Shown here: piece by piece, positions 38,367 to 47,780 of the stretch
Numbering within the stretch: position 1 is the first letter of the stretch
Layout of the letters: every line of letters starts with the position of its first letter
Assembly (NCBI RefSeq): GCF_029910095.1
Contig: NZ_CP094526.1
Coordinates: 3,658,001 to 3,722,000, forward strand
DNA: 64,000 nucleotides
Direction of reading: 5' to 3'
Source: Bradyrhizobium sp. ISRA464
Lineage (GTDB): Bacteria > Pseudomonadota > Alphaproteobacteria > Rhizobiales > Xanthobacteraceae
Position numbers and translations under genes: made by a program
Notes under the pieces: model-generated
The model's database searches: none
What the model saw: only the letters and a program-made list of their open reading frames with translations
Told to the model about the DNA's origin: nothing

Positions 38367-41132
38367 TTATCCTCTTGCCTTGCCGGCGCTCTTCTTCGCG
38401 GGCGCTTTGGTTGATGCCGCGGGCTTCGCGGCCGAGGTCTTGGCGCCTGACGAGACCGGCGCGCGCGCCTTGCTGGTCGCGTCCGATTTCGGCTTCGCTG
38501 CGGCCTTCTTGGCCGCGGCTTTCTTGGCGGGCTTGGCCTCGGCATCGCCGTTGGCCTTTGCGGACTTTGCCTCGGATTTGGCGGGCTTGGCCGCCTTCGT
38601 CTTCTTGGCCTTCGCCTTGCCGCCGCCCTTGGCCGCGCGCTCGTCGATCAGCGCGATCGCTTCCGCGAGCGTGACCTCGTCGGGTGCGCGGTCGCTCGGG
38701 ATCGTCGCATTGACGCCGCCCGCGGTGACATAGGCGCCGTAGCGGCCGTTCTTGAGCGCGACCGCACCGAGCGTCGGGTGATCGCCAAGCGGCTTGCCGG
38801 GATCGGCGCCGAAGCGGCGGCCGCTCGGACCTTTTGCGACCTTCTCGGCAATCAGCGTGACCGCACGGTTCAGCCCGATGTCGAACACCTCGTCGCCGGC
38901 CTCGAGGCTGGCATAGGTCTTCTCGTGCTTGACGAACGGCCCGAAGCGGCCGAGGCCGGCGGTGATCGGCTGCCCGGTCTCCGGATGCTTGCCGACTTCG
39001 CGGGGCAGCGAGAGGAGCTTCAGCGCAAGCTCGAGATCGACATCGCCGGGCGAGGTGCCCTTCGGGATGCCAGCGCGCTTCGGCTTCTCGCCTTCCTCAT
39101 AATCCTTCTGCTCGCCGAGCTGGATATAGGGCCCGAAGCGGCCGGCCTTCACCGCGACGTCGAGCCCGGTCTCGGGGTCCTTGCCGAGGATACGGTCGGC
39201 GCTCTCGGCGCCGTCGGCCGCAAGCGGGCGGGTGTAGCGGCACTCCGGATAGTTGGAGCAGCCGACGAAGGCGCCGAACTTGCCGGCTTTCAGATTGAGT
39301 CGTCCGGTGCCGCAGGTCGGGCACTGCCTGGGATCGCCGCCATCGGCGCGCGGCGGGTAGATATGCGGACCCAGCATCTCGTCGAGCGCATCGAGCACTT
39401 CGGCGACGCGAAGGTCCTTGATGTCATTCACAGCGCCGATGAAATCCTCCCAGAAATCCTTCAGCACCTGCTGCCAGGAGATCTCGTTGTTGGAGATGCG
39501 GTCGAGCTGCTCCTCGAGGTCGGCGGTGAAGTCGTACTCGACGTAGCGCGAGAAGAAGTTCTCCAGGAACGCGACCACGACGCGGCCCTTGTCCTCGCCA
39601 TGCAGCCGCTTCTTCTCCAGCTTGACGTAGCCGCGATCCTTCAGCACCTGCAGGATCGAGGCGTAGGTCGAGGGACGGCCGATGCCGAGCTCTTCCATCC
39701 GCTTCACCAGCGAGGCCTCGGAGAAGCGCGGCGGCGGCTCGGTGAAGTGCTGGGTGACGGCGAGGCTCTGGCGCTTCACCGCTTCGCCCTCGCTCATCGC
39801 GGGCAGGCGGCGCGAATCCTCATCCTCCTCGTCGTCGCGGCTTTCCTGGTAGAGTGCGAGGAAGCCGTCGAACTTGATGACCTGACCAGAAGCGCGCAGC
39901 TCCAGCACGCGCGCGCCGGCCTTCGCCTCGATATCAACGGTGGTGCGCTCGAGCTCGGCCGCTTCCATCTGGCTGGCGATCGTGCGCTTCCAGATCAACT
40001 CATAGAGCCGCGCCTGGTCGGGGTCGAGCCGGCGGCCGATCGAGGCGGGACGGCGCGACAGGTCGGTCGGGCGGATCGCTTCATGCGCTTCCTGCGCGTT
40101 CTTGGCCTTGGTCTGGTACTGGCGCGGAGCGCCCGGCACATAGGCGTTGCCATAATCCTCGCCGATCACCTTGCGCGCCTGCGTGATGGCCTCGTTGGCG
40201 ATCTGCACGCCGTCGGTTCGCATATAGGTAATGAGACCGGTGGTTTCGCCGCCGATGTCGATGCCCTCATAAAGACGCTGCGCGATGCGCATGGTGTGCG
40301 CCGGCGCGAAGCCGAGCTTGCGGCTGGCTTCCTGCTGCAGCGTCGAAGTGGTGAAGGGAGCCTGCGGGTTGCGCCGCGCGGGCTTCGCCTCGACGGTTGC
40401 GACCTTGAAGGTGGCGGCCTCGATCGCCTTCCTGAAGTCTTCGGCCTCCGCGCCGGAGCCGATGTCGAGCCGCTGGATCTTCTTGCCGTCGGCACCGACC
40501 AGGCGCGCCTCGAAGGCTTCGCCGCGCGGGGTGAGCAGGGTGGCGATCAGCGACCAGTATTCTCTGGGGACGAACTTCTCGATCTCAAGCTCGCGGTCGC
40601 AGACCAGCCGCAGCGCGACGGACTGCACGCGGCCCGCCGAGCGGGCGCCGGGCAGCTTGCGCCACAGCACCGGGGAGAGGGTGAAGCCGACCAGGTAATC
40701 GAGCGCACGGCGCGCCATGTAGGCGTCGACCAGCGCGCCGTCGATCTGGCGCGGTGCCTTCATCGCCTCGGAGACGGCCTGCTTGGTGATGGCGTTGAAC
40801 ACCACGCGCTCGACCCTCTGGTCCTTCAGCGCGCGCTTCTCCTTCATCACCTCCAGCACGTGCCAGGAGATCGCCTCGCCCTCGCGATCAGGGTCGGTTG
40901 CGAGAATCAGGCGGTCGGCACCCTTCAGCGCCTTGGCGATGTCGTTCAGCCGGCCGGCAGCCTTGGCGTCCACCTCCCAAATCATCTGGAAATTGGCGTC
41001 CGGATCGACGGAACCGTTCTTCGCCGGGAGGTCGCGGACATGGCCGAACGACGCCAGGACCTCGTAGGAGGCCCCCAGATATTTGTTGATCGTCTTGGCC
41101 TTGGCCGGCGACTCCACAATGACGATATTCAT
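38367..41132 (-). CDS. topA: DNA topoisomerase I
   Basis: 921 residues of type IA topoisomerase, relaxing negative supercoils. N-terminal TOPRIM (MNIVIVESPAKAKTINKYLG, then DPDREGEAISWH), the active-site Tyr in GLITYMRTDGV (about 320), and the CPTCGTGRLNLKAGKFGAFVGCSNYPEC zinc ribbon are intact, followed by repeated FGPYIQLGEQ-type modules. The last 120 residues are a Lys/Ala-rich basic tail like histone H1, common in this order. It is the first gene of the topA-rnr-DUF983-NUDIX series. Confidence 0.97.
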   Translation of the reverse strand: MNIVIVESPAKAKTINKYLGASYEVLASFGHVRDLPAKNGSVDPDANFQMIWEVDAKAAGRLNDIAKALKGADRLILATDPDREGEAISWHVLEVMKEKRALKDQRVERVVFNAITKQAVSEAMKAPRQIDGALVDAYMARRALDYLVGFTLSPVLWRKLPGARSAGRVQSVALRLVCDRELEIEKFVPREYWSLIATLLTPRGEAFEARLVGADGKKIQRLDIGSGAEAEDFRKAIEAATFKVATVEAKPARRNPQAPFTTSTLQQEASRKLGFAPAHTMRIAQRLYEGIDIGGETTGLITYMRTDGVQIANEAITQARKVIGEDYGNAYVPGAPRQYQTKAKNAQEAHEAIRPTDLSRRPASIGRRLDPDQARLYELIWKRTIASQMEAAELERTTVDIEAKAGARVLELRASGQVIKFDGFLALYQESRDDEEDEDSRRLPAMSEGEAVKRQSLAVTQHFTEPPPRFSEASLVKRMEELGIGRPSTYASILQVLKDRGYVKLEKKRLHGEDKGRVVVAFLENFFSRYVEYDFTADLEEQLDRISNNEISWQQVLKDFWEDFIGAVNDIKDLRVAEVLDALDEMLGPHIYPPRADGGDPRQCPTCGTGRLNLKAGKFGAFVGCSNYPECRYTRPLAADGAESADRILGKDPETGLDVAVKAGRFGPYIQLGEQKDYEEGEKPKRAGIPKGTSPGDVDLELALKLLSLPREVGKHPETGQPITAGLGRFGPFVKHEKTYASLEAGDEVFDIGLNRAVTLIAEKVAKGPSGRRFGADPGKPLGDHPTLGAVALKNGRYGAYVTAGGVNATIPSDRAPDEVTLAEAIALIDERAAKGGGKAKAKKTKAAKPAKSEAKSAKANGDAEAKPAKKAAAKKAAAKPKSDATSKARAPVSSGAKTSAAKPAASTKAPAKKSAGKARG

Positions 41133-41742
41133 GTCATTCCAATAGCTTACGGGAAAACTTAAAGGCGGATTCCGCTAGACTCGCGGCCCGCCGTTTCGGG
41201 GCGAACATGGGTGCTGAGGCGGCCCCTGTCAAATCGACAGATATTGAAAGGGCAGGTTTGGGTAGCAAAATCCTACCTCAAAGGTTGAAAAATGCGCCCT
41301 AGAGTTGTGGCCGGAAAGGGCGTATCTGTTGTTCCATCGGGTGGAATGGAAGGGGCTTCTTGATCAGGGCAGGAGGCGGCCGGAAGCGGACAGCGTCCGG
41401 CCGGCAGCGATCGGCAGGCGACGAGACAGGTGGGGAGGGCAGCCCGGATGACGTCCTGGTCCTGATTGGAGCGGCTGCGACCGAACTCGCGAAACTCGCC
41501 CAACGCCACAAATTCGAGGTCCTTGACCGCCTGCTTGCCATGGCGCGGCTGGAAGCCGACGAGCAACTGCGCTTGCGCAGCCGGCGCAAGCTGTCGTGAG
41601 AGCTCTCCCGAGTCGTCCCTGCGAAAGCCGCGACCCGCAACCGCGAGGCGTTGTTGCCATCGTCGTCCCGGGAAAGGCCCGGACTCATACGCCGCGGCTG
41701 ACGTCGTACGCGGGACTCTCCGTTCGTCGTCCTGGCGAAACA
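41133..41742. other. topA upstream region and hairpin repeats
   Basis: 610 bp with no supported gene. The topA promoter should lie near 41133-41200. From about 41614 it contains pieces of a dispersed repeat (TCCCTGCGAAAGCCGCGAC), and it ends with the left arm of the palindrome that the IS1182-type element split (41731-41738). Confidence 0.6.
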
Positions 41743-43288
41743 GGCCGTGCAAAAATGTCGGCGCGGTGCCTGGAGCTGAGAACGAGGAGGGCACCCTCAA
41801 GCTGGACAGGGCCGGAGCGCCTTGAGCAGAGCGGGTACGCTCTTGATGGCAATCAGTCTCTTGAGGTTGTAGGCGATGATGCTGAGCGCCAGTTCGGCTT
41901 TGGCTTTGCGCAATCCGCGGACGAGGAAGCGCGGGGTTCCCATCAACCATTTGATGGTCGCGAACGGATGCTCGGCGACTTCGCGGCGGAGCCTCATCCA
42001 GCTTGGATCGGCGATCGCCCGCTGATGCATGGCCTCGCGGTCATCGTCATGGAAGCCGCGCACGATGATCCGCTGCGCCGCCTCGGTGCATTGCGATTTC
42101 AGCGGACAGGCCGGGCAGGCTTGCGTCCGATATTCCTTCTTCTGTTTGGTGTGGGAGGTCTTGAAGAGTTGGAGGACCTCACCGGCAGGGCAACCCCAGC
42201 TGTCGCTCTCTCGGGCGTAGCTGAACTGATCGCGGCTGAAGTATTGCTTGCCCTTCGGATTGACCCGCTCGCCATGCGGTACGATCGCGGTGATCCCGTC
42301 CTGCTCACATTGCTTGCCGTGCGCGCCGTTGGCATAGCCGGTATCGGCAACGACGCTCACCTGATCGGCGCCGACGGCCGCCTTGCCCTGCCGGGCCATC
42401 GGGTGGAGTTGCTGCAGATCGTTGCCCTCGTTGGTCAGATCGAACGCAACGATCATGTCATGCTGGGCATCGACCGCGATCTGTGCATTGTAGGCAACCT
42501 GATGGCCGCGCGGCGTGCGCATGAGCTTGGCCTCAGGCTCACCCAGCACCTTCTGCTTGAGCCCTTCCTGAACCAGCTGTTCGGCCTGCTGCTGCAATTC
42601 AGCCCGCTGAGCCCTCAACGCGGCAAGGGCTGCAGCCACGTCGGTCTTGGTCGGCTCAAGCGGCGTCTCCTCGGCGTCGGCCTCATCCATCGCCGTCAGG
42701 TAGTCGGCGATCTTGCGCTCGATCGCCGCATCCCGCTCCGCAAGCTTCGCCTTGGTGATCACCTGCTTGCGGCTCGCCGCCGCAGCAATCTTGCTCCCGT
42801 CGATCGCCAGGACTTCGCCTCCAAACACCGATTGCTCGCGGCAGAACTTTATAAAGGCCCGGCAGACCCCGGCAATCGCCTCAGGATAGTCCTTGCGGAA
42901 GTCCGCAATGGTCTTGAACACCGGCCTCACCCGGTTGATCAGCCAGAACACTTCGACATTGCGCCGAGCCTCACGCTCAAGCCGCCGGCTCGAACGCATC
43001 TGGTTCAGATACCCGTAGACATAAAGCTTCAACAGATCGCGCGGATCGTAAGGCGGCCGCCCCGTCGCCTCCGCCTCAACGTTCGAGAAACCCAGCCCGG
43101 CAAGGTCCAGGCTGTCCACAAAACCGTCAATGACGCGCACCGCGCTGTCTGCCGCGATCACCTCGTCCAACGTCTCGGGATACAACGTCGCCTGATAGCG
43201 CGATTGGCCAACGATGTGTGCCATCCTGCCCCCGAATCCGTCTCTGCCTCCCAAATCCAACATCAGACCGTGGTTTTTGCACGGCCTG
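41743..43288 (-). mobile_element. complete IS1182-family insertion sequence
   Basis: 1546 bp. The ends are inverted repeats: CAGGCCGTGCAAAAA at 41743-41757 and its complement TTTTTGCACGGCCTG at 43274-43288. Directly outside, GAAA is duplicated (41739-41742 and 43289-43292), the target-site duplication. The flanks join as GTCCTGGC-GAAA-GCCAGGAC, a perfect 8-bp hairpin with a GAAA loop, so the element landed in the loop. One gene fills it. It looks recent and possibly active. Confidence 0.92.
41797..43224 (-). CDS. IS1182-family transposase
   Basis: 475 residues. The order is RLEREARRNVEVFWLINRVRPVFKTIADFRKDYPEAI in the N-terminal part, then VFGGEVLAIDGSKIAAAAS (first DDE Asp region), DAQHDMIVAFDLTNEGND and VVADTGYANGAH (second Asp), and MRLRREVAEHPFATIKWLMG (the Glu region) near the end. 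A Cys cluster (QACPACPLKSQC) is typical of the family. I chose ATG 43224, which begins MAHIVGQSRYQATLYPE; the open frame upstream runs out of the element and is not coding. The gene is intact. Confidence 0.93.
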   Translation of the reverse strand: MAHIVGQSRYQATLYPETLDEVIAADSAVRVIDGFVDSLDLAGLGFSNVEAEATGRPPYDPRDLLKLYVYGYLNQMRSSRRLEREARRNVEVFWLINRVRPVFKTIADFRKDYPEAIAGVCRAFIKFCREQSVFGGEVLAIDGSKIAAAASRKQVITKAKLAERDAAIERKIADYLTAMDEADAEETPLEPTKTDVAAALAALRAQRAELQQQAEQLVQEGLKQKVLGEPEAKLMRTPRGHQVAYNAQIAVDAQHDMIVAFDLTNEGNDLQQLHPMARQGKAAVGADQVSVVADTGYANGAHGKQCEQDGITAIVPHGERVNPKGKQYFSRDQFSYARESDSWGCPAGEVLQLFKTSHTKQKKEYRTQACPACPLKSQCTEAAQRIIVRGFHDDDREAMHQRAIADPSWMRLRREVAEHPFATIKWLMGTPRFLVRGLRKAKAELALSIIAYNLKRLIAIKSVPALLKALRPCPA

Positions 43289-43753
43289 GAAAGCCAGGAC
43301 CATAACCACCGCAGTTGCTGATGAACGGGATCGTTGCCCCCGCATCGCGCAACAATCAATATTCGCGGTAATGGGTCCTGGCCTTCGCCGGGACGAAGCC
43401 GAGTGTGTTGCGCATTTTGTAGCTCACGCACCCGCATTCTCGCGACGTGAATCGTCCGAGCTTTGCATCTTCGTTTCGCCCTCTCAGTTAGCAGAGGGCG
43501 CAGGGAAAGCCGGGTGCCGATCGCACCCATGGGTCCCGTGCAACAAAAAAAGCACGGGAGGTAGGACCACAGGTGAAACCGGAGCAATCCCGGCTTTCCC
43601 TGCGCGATGGTTTTACGGCTTATACGTGCTCTCCCCGGCGAGACTGGGCTTTGTTGTCACCGTCTTTGCAAAAGCGCTTCGCGCTTTGCAAGGAGACACC
43701 TGCCACTAGGGCGTCAGGCCTGCACGACTTCACCGTCGGTGCCGTCTGGGATG
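43289..43753. repeat. dispersed hairpin repeats between the IS elements
   Basis: No gene. It starts with the right arm of the split palindrome, then GGGTCCTGGCCTTCGCCGG near 43373. Further on, GCAGGGAAAGCCGGG (43500-43514) pairs with CCCGGCTTTCCCTGC (43589-43603). The layout matches a long repeat that I recall from Bradyrhizobium intergenic DNA, and the IS256 element is inserted into it. Confidence 0.6.
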
Positions 43754-43802
43754 TGGTTGGAATCCGGAGTGGCGTAATCTCCGACATCGCGAAGCTATCT
43801 GA

Positions 43803-43997
43803 TTACGCGGCGAGGTCAATTGGTTGATCGATGGGCTTTGTGGCGAGCGTTTTCCAGCCATCGACCTTGCGCATGTTGATCTGGCCGGAAGCGAGCAAAG
43901 CCCAGAACAACATTGCCGCGGTGTCCGCTGATGGCAACACGGTCTGCGTCTTGATCCGTCGCTTGAACTCTTCGTGCAGCCGCTCGATCGCATTCGT
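43803..43997 (-). pseudogene. IS256 transposase, C-terminal fragment
   Basis: About 64 residues, TNAIERLHEEFKRRIKTQTV and then AAMLFWALLASGQINMRKVDGW, end with a stop at 43803. This is the last part of a mutator-type transposase and continues the fragment at 45815-46888. The helix with the family's final residues is intact, but there is no start. Confidence 0.85.
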
Positions 43998-44236
43998 AAC
44001 CGGTATAAGATTCTCGGTGCTGATGTTCGCTGCGGCTTTCAAGATCGTGGCGTATGGTGCGACCATCCGGGACAGAGGCACCGGGAGCACGAAGGTGTGG
44101 GCAGGCCGTTGCGTACGATGAGCTGCGAGCTCGAGTTAGTAGCTGGCCGCCTCTACGACTAGCCCGGTTGCGCCGTGAGCGCGGATCCGTAGTTGTCGTG
44201 TCGCCCACCGTTCCCGTCATATGACAGGAGGTGCAA

Positions 44237-45475
44237 ATGCGACGCGTAATCGGAATGGATATCCACCGAACTTTCGGCGAGGTGGTTTTCTGGGAAGACG
44301 GCAGACTTCGACCGGCCGGTCGCGTCGATATGACCCGCACGGCACTGGAGGGCTTTGGCAAAAGCCTTCAACCGATAGACGAGGTGGTGATCGAAGCGAC
44401 CGGCAACTGCATGGCGGTGTCACGGGTGCTGTCGCCGTTCGTGAAGCGGGTGGTCATCGCCAACCCATTGCAGGTGAAGGCAATCGCGCATGCCCATGTG
44501 AAGACTGACAAGGTCGACGCGGGCACGCTGGCCAGCTTGTACGCGGCCGGCTATCTGCCGGAAATCTGGACGCCGGACGCGGCCACAGAACGGCTGCGCA
44601 GGCTGATCGCTCGGCGTTACCAGGTCGTGCGGCATCGGACCCGGATCAAGAACGAAGTGCACGCAATCCTTCATGCGCACCTGATCCCAAAATGTCCGCA
44701 CGCCGATTTATTCAACGGCCGCGGCCGCGATTGGCTGGCGCACCAGCCAGTACCCGACGACGAACGGGATGCTATTGAGCGGCATGTGCGCGAGCTCGAT
44801 CGGCTCGCCGAAGATCTCACGATCCTCGATCGGGAGATCGCTACAAACACGCTGGACGACGGCTCGGTCAGGCGGCTGCTGACGATCACCGGCGTCAATC
44901 TGGCGGTGGCGGCCGGGTTGATGGCGGCAATTGGCGATATCACGCGCTTCAAGAGCCCGCAGAAACTGGTCAGCTACTTCGGGCTCAATCCGCGTGTGCA
45001 CCAGTCGGGCCTCGGTGCCGCTCATCATGGCCGGATCAGCAAGGTCGGACGCAGCCACGCCCGGGCCATGCTGGTAGAAGCCGCCTGGGCTGCCGCCAAG
45101 GCACCCGGACCGCTCCACGCTTTCTTCGTGCACATCCGCGCCAGACGGGGCCATCAAGTGGCCGCCGTCGCCGTAGCGCGCAAGCTGACCGTCCTGTGCT
45201 GGCATCTGCTGACGAACGAAGAGGATTACCTCTGGGCCCGGCCCAGTCTTGTCGCTCACAAGATGCGCGGCATGGAGTTACAGGCTGGGCGAGCGCAGAA
45301 AAAAGGCAACACGCGCGGCTCTACCTACGCGTACAATATCAAACAACTCCGCGATCAGGAGATGCACGTCGCCGAGCAAGCGCAGAGAAGGTATGAGCAC
45401 TTTGTCGAAGCTTGGCGCCCGCGCCCGCCAAAAGAAAAGGCGCGCGGGCGCCTCAACCCGGCAGGGCACAGATAG
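44237..45475 (+). CDS. IS110-family transposase (DEDD recombinase)
   Basis: 412 residues. The RuvC-like half shows D in VIGMDIHRTFGE, E in VVIEATGNCM and KTDKVDAGTLASLY; the transposase_20 half has LLTITGVNLAVAAGLMAAIGDI, YFGLNPRVHQSG and GRISKVGRSHARAMLVEAAWAA, whose Ser is the expected nucleophile. IS110 recombinases act with an RNA guide. ATG 44237 has AGGAGG six bases upstream. The gene is full length. Confidence 0.94.
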   Translation: MRRVIGMDIHRTFGEVVFWEDGRLRPAGRVDMTRTALEGFGKSLQPIDEVVIEATGNCMAVSRVLSPFVKRVVIANPLQVKAIAHAHVKTDKVDAGTLASLYAAGYLPEIWTPDAATERLRRLIARRYQVVRHRTRIKNEVHAILHAHLIPKCPHADLFNGRGRDWLAHQPVPDDERDAIERHVRELDRLAEDLTILDREIATNTLDDGSVRRLLTITGVNLAVAAGLMAAIGDITRFKSPQKLVSYFGLNPRVHQSGLGAAHHGRISKVGRSHARAMLVEAAWAAAKAPGPLHAFFVHIRARRGHQVAAVAVARKLTVLCWHLLTNEEDYLWARPSLVAHKMRGMELQAGRAQKKGNTRGSTYAYNIKQLRDQEMHVAEQAQRRYEHFVEAWRPRPPKEKARGRLNPAGHR

Positions 45476-45648
45476 GGCTGCCCTGCGACGCTTACAGCCG
45501 ACGCGCCGCTCTTCGCCACGAGGTCACCCGCGCACGACAATAACGATCGCCTGTTCGGGCTAGTTCCCATGCCCCTGGGACACTGGGCCGGTGAGTCATT
45601 GTGTTCTTTCCAGGCCCGATCCGATCGAGGATGCCGCCGTGCTCGGGC

Positions 45649-45697
45649 CGGTCAAGGCCAAGCCTTGCGGTGGCCGCAAACTGCGGCCAGCCTTGAC
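45649..45697 (+). ncRNA. candidate IS110 guide-RNA hairpin (3' non-coding end)
   Basis: GGTCAAGGC (45649-45657) pairs with GCCTTGACC (45689-45697). Inside them TGGCCGCA-AAC-TGCGGCCA is a perfect stem with a three-base loop. The region is downstream of the transposase inside the same insert. A structured, non-coding end is where IS1111-type members encode their seekRNA; assignment is inference. Confidence 0.4.
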
Positions 45698-45814
45698 CGC
45701 CCCTGCGCGCGGCAGCTGCGAGATGGGCGGTCGGGACGGAAGAATGCCCGCGGCGCGGTCGAACAAAAGAATGCATCTTCCGGAGCCCGCTAAAAACTGC
45801 TTGTCGATCTCATC

Positions 45815-46888
45815 CGTGGTGCGTGCGCTCTTCCATTGACTCGGCGGCAGTCGCATGAAGGTGAAGAGCCGGTCGCCGGCTTCCTGCAGGCTGTCGGCCA
45901 CCGCACGATGCTTGAGCCGCCATTTGCGGATGAAGGCCCTGCACCGCGCCTCGATCTCCTCGCGAGTCGCCCCGTAGATCATGTCGTTGTAGTCGGCGGT
46001 GATCTCCTCATGCAGGCGCTCGGGCGCATGCGCCAACAGATTGCGGTGCTTGTGGACCGTGCAGCGCTGTACCGGCACGCCATCCCAGACGACGGCGATC
46101 GCAGCCTCAAGCCCCGGCGCGCCGTCGACGATGAGGAACTCGGGTCGCCGCAGCCCACGCCGGATAAGATCGTCGAGCACGGCACGCCAGGCTTCGGTGC
46201 GCTCGCCACCCATACTCTTGATCGCGAGCAACACTTTCTGACCGTCCGCACGCACGCCGATGACGACCAGCAGCGAGATGGCGGTCGCCTTGCGGTCGAG
46301 CCGCACCCGCACCACGGTGCCGTCGAGGATCAATCGCACGATCGGCTCCGCGGCCAGCGAGCGGGCATTCCAGGCGTCCCAGTCGCTCTTCACCTTGCGC
46401 CAGACCCGGCTCACCGTGTCCTTGCCGACCGCGCCAGCGAACAAAGCGCTGAGCGCCCGGCGCACCCGGCGCGTGTTGGTGCCGGCCAGGTAGCAGCTGG
46501 CGATCAGCGCGTCGGCGGCCAGCGTGCGGCGCTGATAGGTCCGCAGCGATTGGCTCTTCCACTCGGTGGTCTTGCCGTCGGCCGTGTTGAGCCGCGCGCG
46601 CGGGACCGCGATCTCAATCGGCCCGAAGCTACCGGTCAGCGACCGTGTCCGGCTGCCGTGCCGATGGCCCGTAATGCCGGGCGTTTCTTCGTGGCGGGCC
46701 TTCTTGCTGCGTTCGTAGCGGGGGCGCGCAAGGGCCGCATCGAGCTCGCCGCGGATCAATTCTTCGATGAACTCTCGCGCCCGTTCCCGCACTGCGCTTT
46801 CGATCGGATCGAACCAATCGTCGAAAAGCTGGGGAGCCGGTTCCCCTTCACACTGCGGCGAGTGCGTGTTCGTGATATTGCTGCTCAT
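45815..46888 (-). pseudogene. IS256 transposase, N-terminal fragment
   Basis: From ATG 46888 (MSSNITNTHSPQ) about 357 residues match a mutator-type transposase: HRHGSRTRSLTGSFG, ILDGTVVRVRLDRKATAISLL (first Asp), FLIVDGAPGLEAAIAVVW (second Asp), VQRCTVHKHRNLL, and FMRLPPSQWKSARTT. After this, where NAIERLHEEF should follow, the frame runs into unrelated sequence to 45596. The missing end is at 43803-43997. Confidence 0.88.
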
Positions 46889-46972
46889 GGCGTGGTCTCC
46901 GATCCGACGCTCCAACGCCGGATGATTCGAGGTTGATCACCTCGGAGACTACGCCACCCTTAATTTCAACCA

Positions 46973-47119
46973 ATCCCGCGACGGGACCTCACCGTCCGCC
47001 GCATGCGCACTCGTCAGTTGCACGTGAGGCGTCCACCGCATCTCGACCCAACACTCGTGACGATCGCGAAGCACCCCTCAAGCGGGTGAGACGGGCCATT
47101 CATACACTGAGTTGCATTT
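46973..47119. repeat. right-hand part of the long intergenic repeat
   Basis: CTCACCGTCCG near 46988 echoes CTTCACCGTCG left of the IS256 element near 43730, consistent with insertion into one long repeat. No gene is seen between here and the HxlR gene. Confidence 0.45.
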
Positions 47120-47203
47120 CTGTAAAACAGAAATATTTTGTGAGCGGGGTCTTGCGCCGTCGGGCAAATCAGTGCCAAGGGCAAGCCTCCATCCTCCTCC
47201 GTC

Positions 47204-47239
47204 ATTCCGGGTTCTTGCTTCGTGAGTCCCGGAATGACG
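47204..47239. repeat. GTCATTCCGGG hairpin, short copy
   Basis: GTCATTCCGGG and CCCGGAATGAC form an 11-bp stem around a short loop, the same ends as 22615-22696. It lies just past the HxlR stop and may end its transcript. Confidence 0.75.
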
Positions 47240-47255
47240 ACGGAGGGAGCTTTCG

Positions 47256-47780
47256 TTACGCCGACGCGCGCCGGACGCGCTTCGCCACCGGCCGCGGCTT
47301 CAGCGCGGTGTCGGCGGCATCAAGCACGCGCCCGTCCTGCGAATATAGCGCGAGCTTTTTCACTGGCTTGCCCTTGTCGCGGTCGACAAGGATGGTCGCG
47401 ATCTCGTCCGGATGCTCGTCGAACTGCTCGCTCCATTGCCGGAGCGCGACCAGGATCGGGAAGATCCCGCGGCCCTTTGGCGTCAGCACATATTCCTGAT
47501 AGGCGCTGCCGTCGGAGGCGGGGACCATCTTCAGGATGCCGCGCTCGACGAGCGCGCGTAGCCGCACGGCGAGGATGTTCTTGGCAAGACCGAGGCTCGC
47601 CTGGAATTCCCCGAAGCGGCGCCGGCCGAGGCTGGCGTCGCGGATGATCAGCAACGACCACCAGTCGCCGAACACGTCGAGCGCCCGCGCGATCGGGCAG
47701 GCATCGCCCGCAAGGCTGGTTCGTTTCACCACGTCTGTCTCCGGCAAAGGGCGTGTGATCACGGCCTTTTGTGGTTGCAT
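47256..47780 (-). CDS. HxlR-family regulator
   Basis: 174 residues with the HxlR winged helix: CPIARALDVFGDWWSLLIIRDASLG (the conserved Cys often senses electrophiles), FGEFQASLGLAKNILAVRLRALVERGIL, and the YVLTPKGRGI wing. A 50-residue C-terminal extension is extra. It starts inside a large inverted repeat shared with the divergent SDR gene, its likely target. Confidence 0.9.
   Translation of the reverse strand: MQPQKAVITRPLPETDVVKRTSLAGDACPIARALDVFGDWWSLLIIRDASLGRRRFGEFQASLGLAKNILAVRLRALVERGILKMVPASDGSAYQEYVLTPKGRGIFPILVALRQWSEQFDEHPDEIATILVDRDKGKPVKKLALYSQDGRVLDAADTALKPRPVAKRVRRASA

Larger units (their letters stand above)
43998..45817 (+). mobile_element. IS110-family element (boundaries approximate)
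   Basis: The insert that splits the IS256 transposase gene. The break is at the same codon on both sides (ACG, 43995-43997 and 45815-45817), so the ends lie within a few bases of these positions. IS110 elements have no long terminal repeats and make little or no target duplication, as seen here. It has about 240 bp before and 340 bp after its gene, room for a guide (bridge/seek) RNA. Confidence 0.65.
43754..46972 (-). mobile_element. IS256-family element split by an IS110 insertion
   Basis: Matching inverted ends lie at 43754-43784 and 46942-46972 (25 of 31 bases agree: TGGTTG...GTGGCGTA.TCTCCGA). Between them are the two halves of one transposase gene (46888-45815 and 43997-43803), separated by about 1.8 kb carrying an IS110-family gene. 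Removing that insert leaves about 1.4 kb, the usual IS256 size. A clear target duplication outside the ends is not visible. Confidence 0.8.

Noticed and set aside
38778..41162. 794-residue plus-strand frame opposite topA
   Set aside because: Shadow of the topoisomerase gene, made possible by high GC.
45596..45814. Continuation of the IS256 N-terminal frame as part of the transposase
   Set aside because: The sequence after SARTT does not resemble the family; the true end is at 43803-43997.
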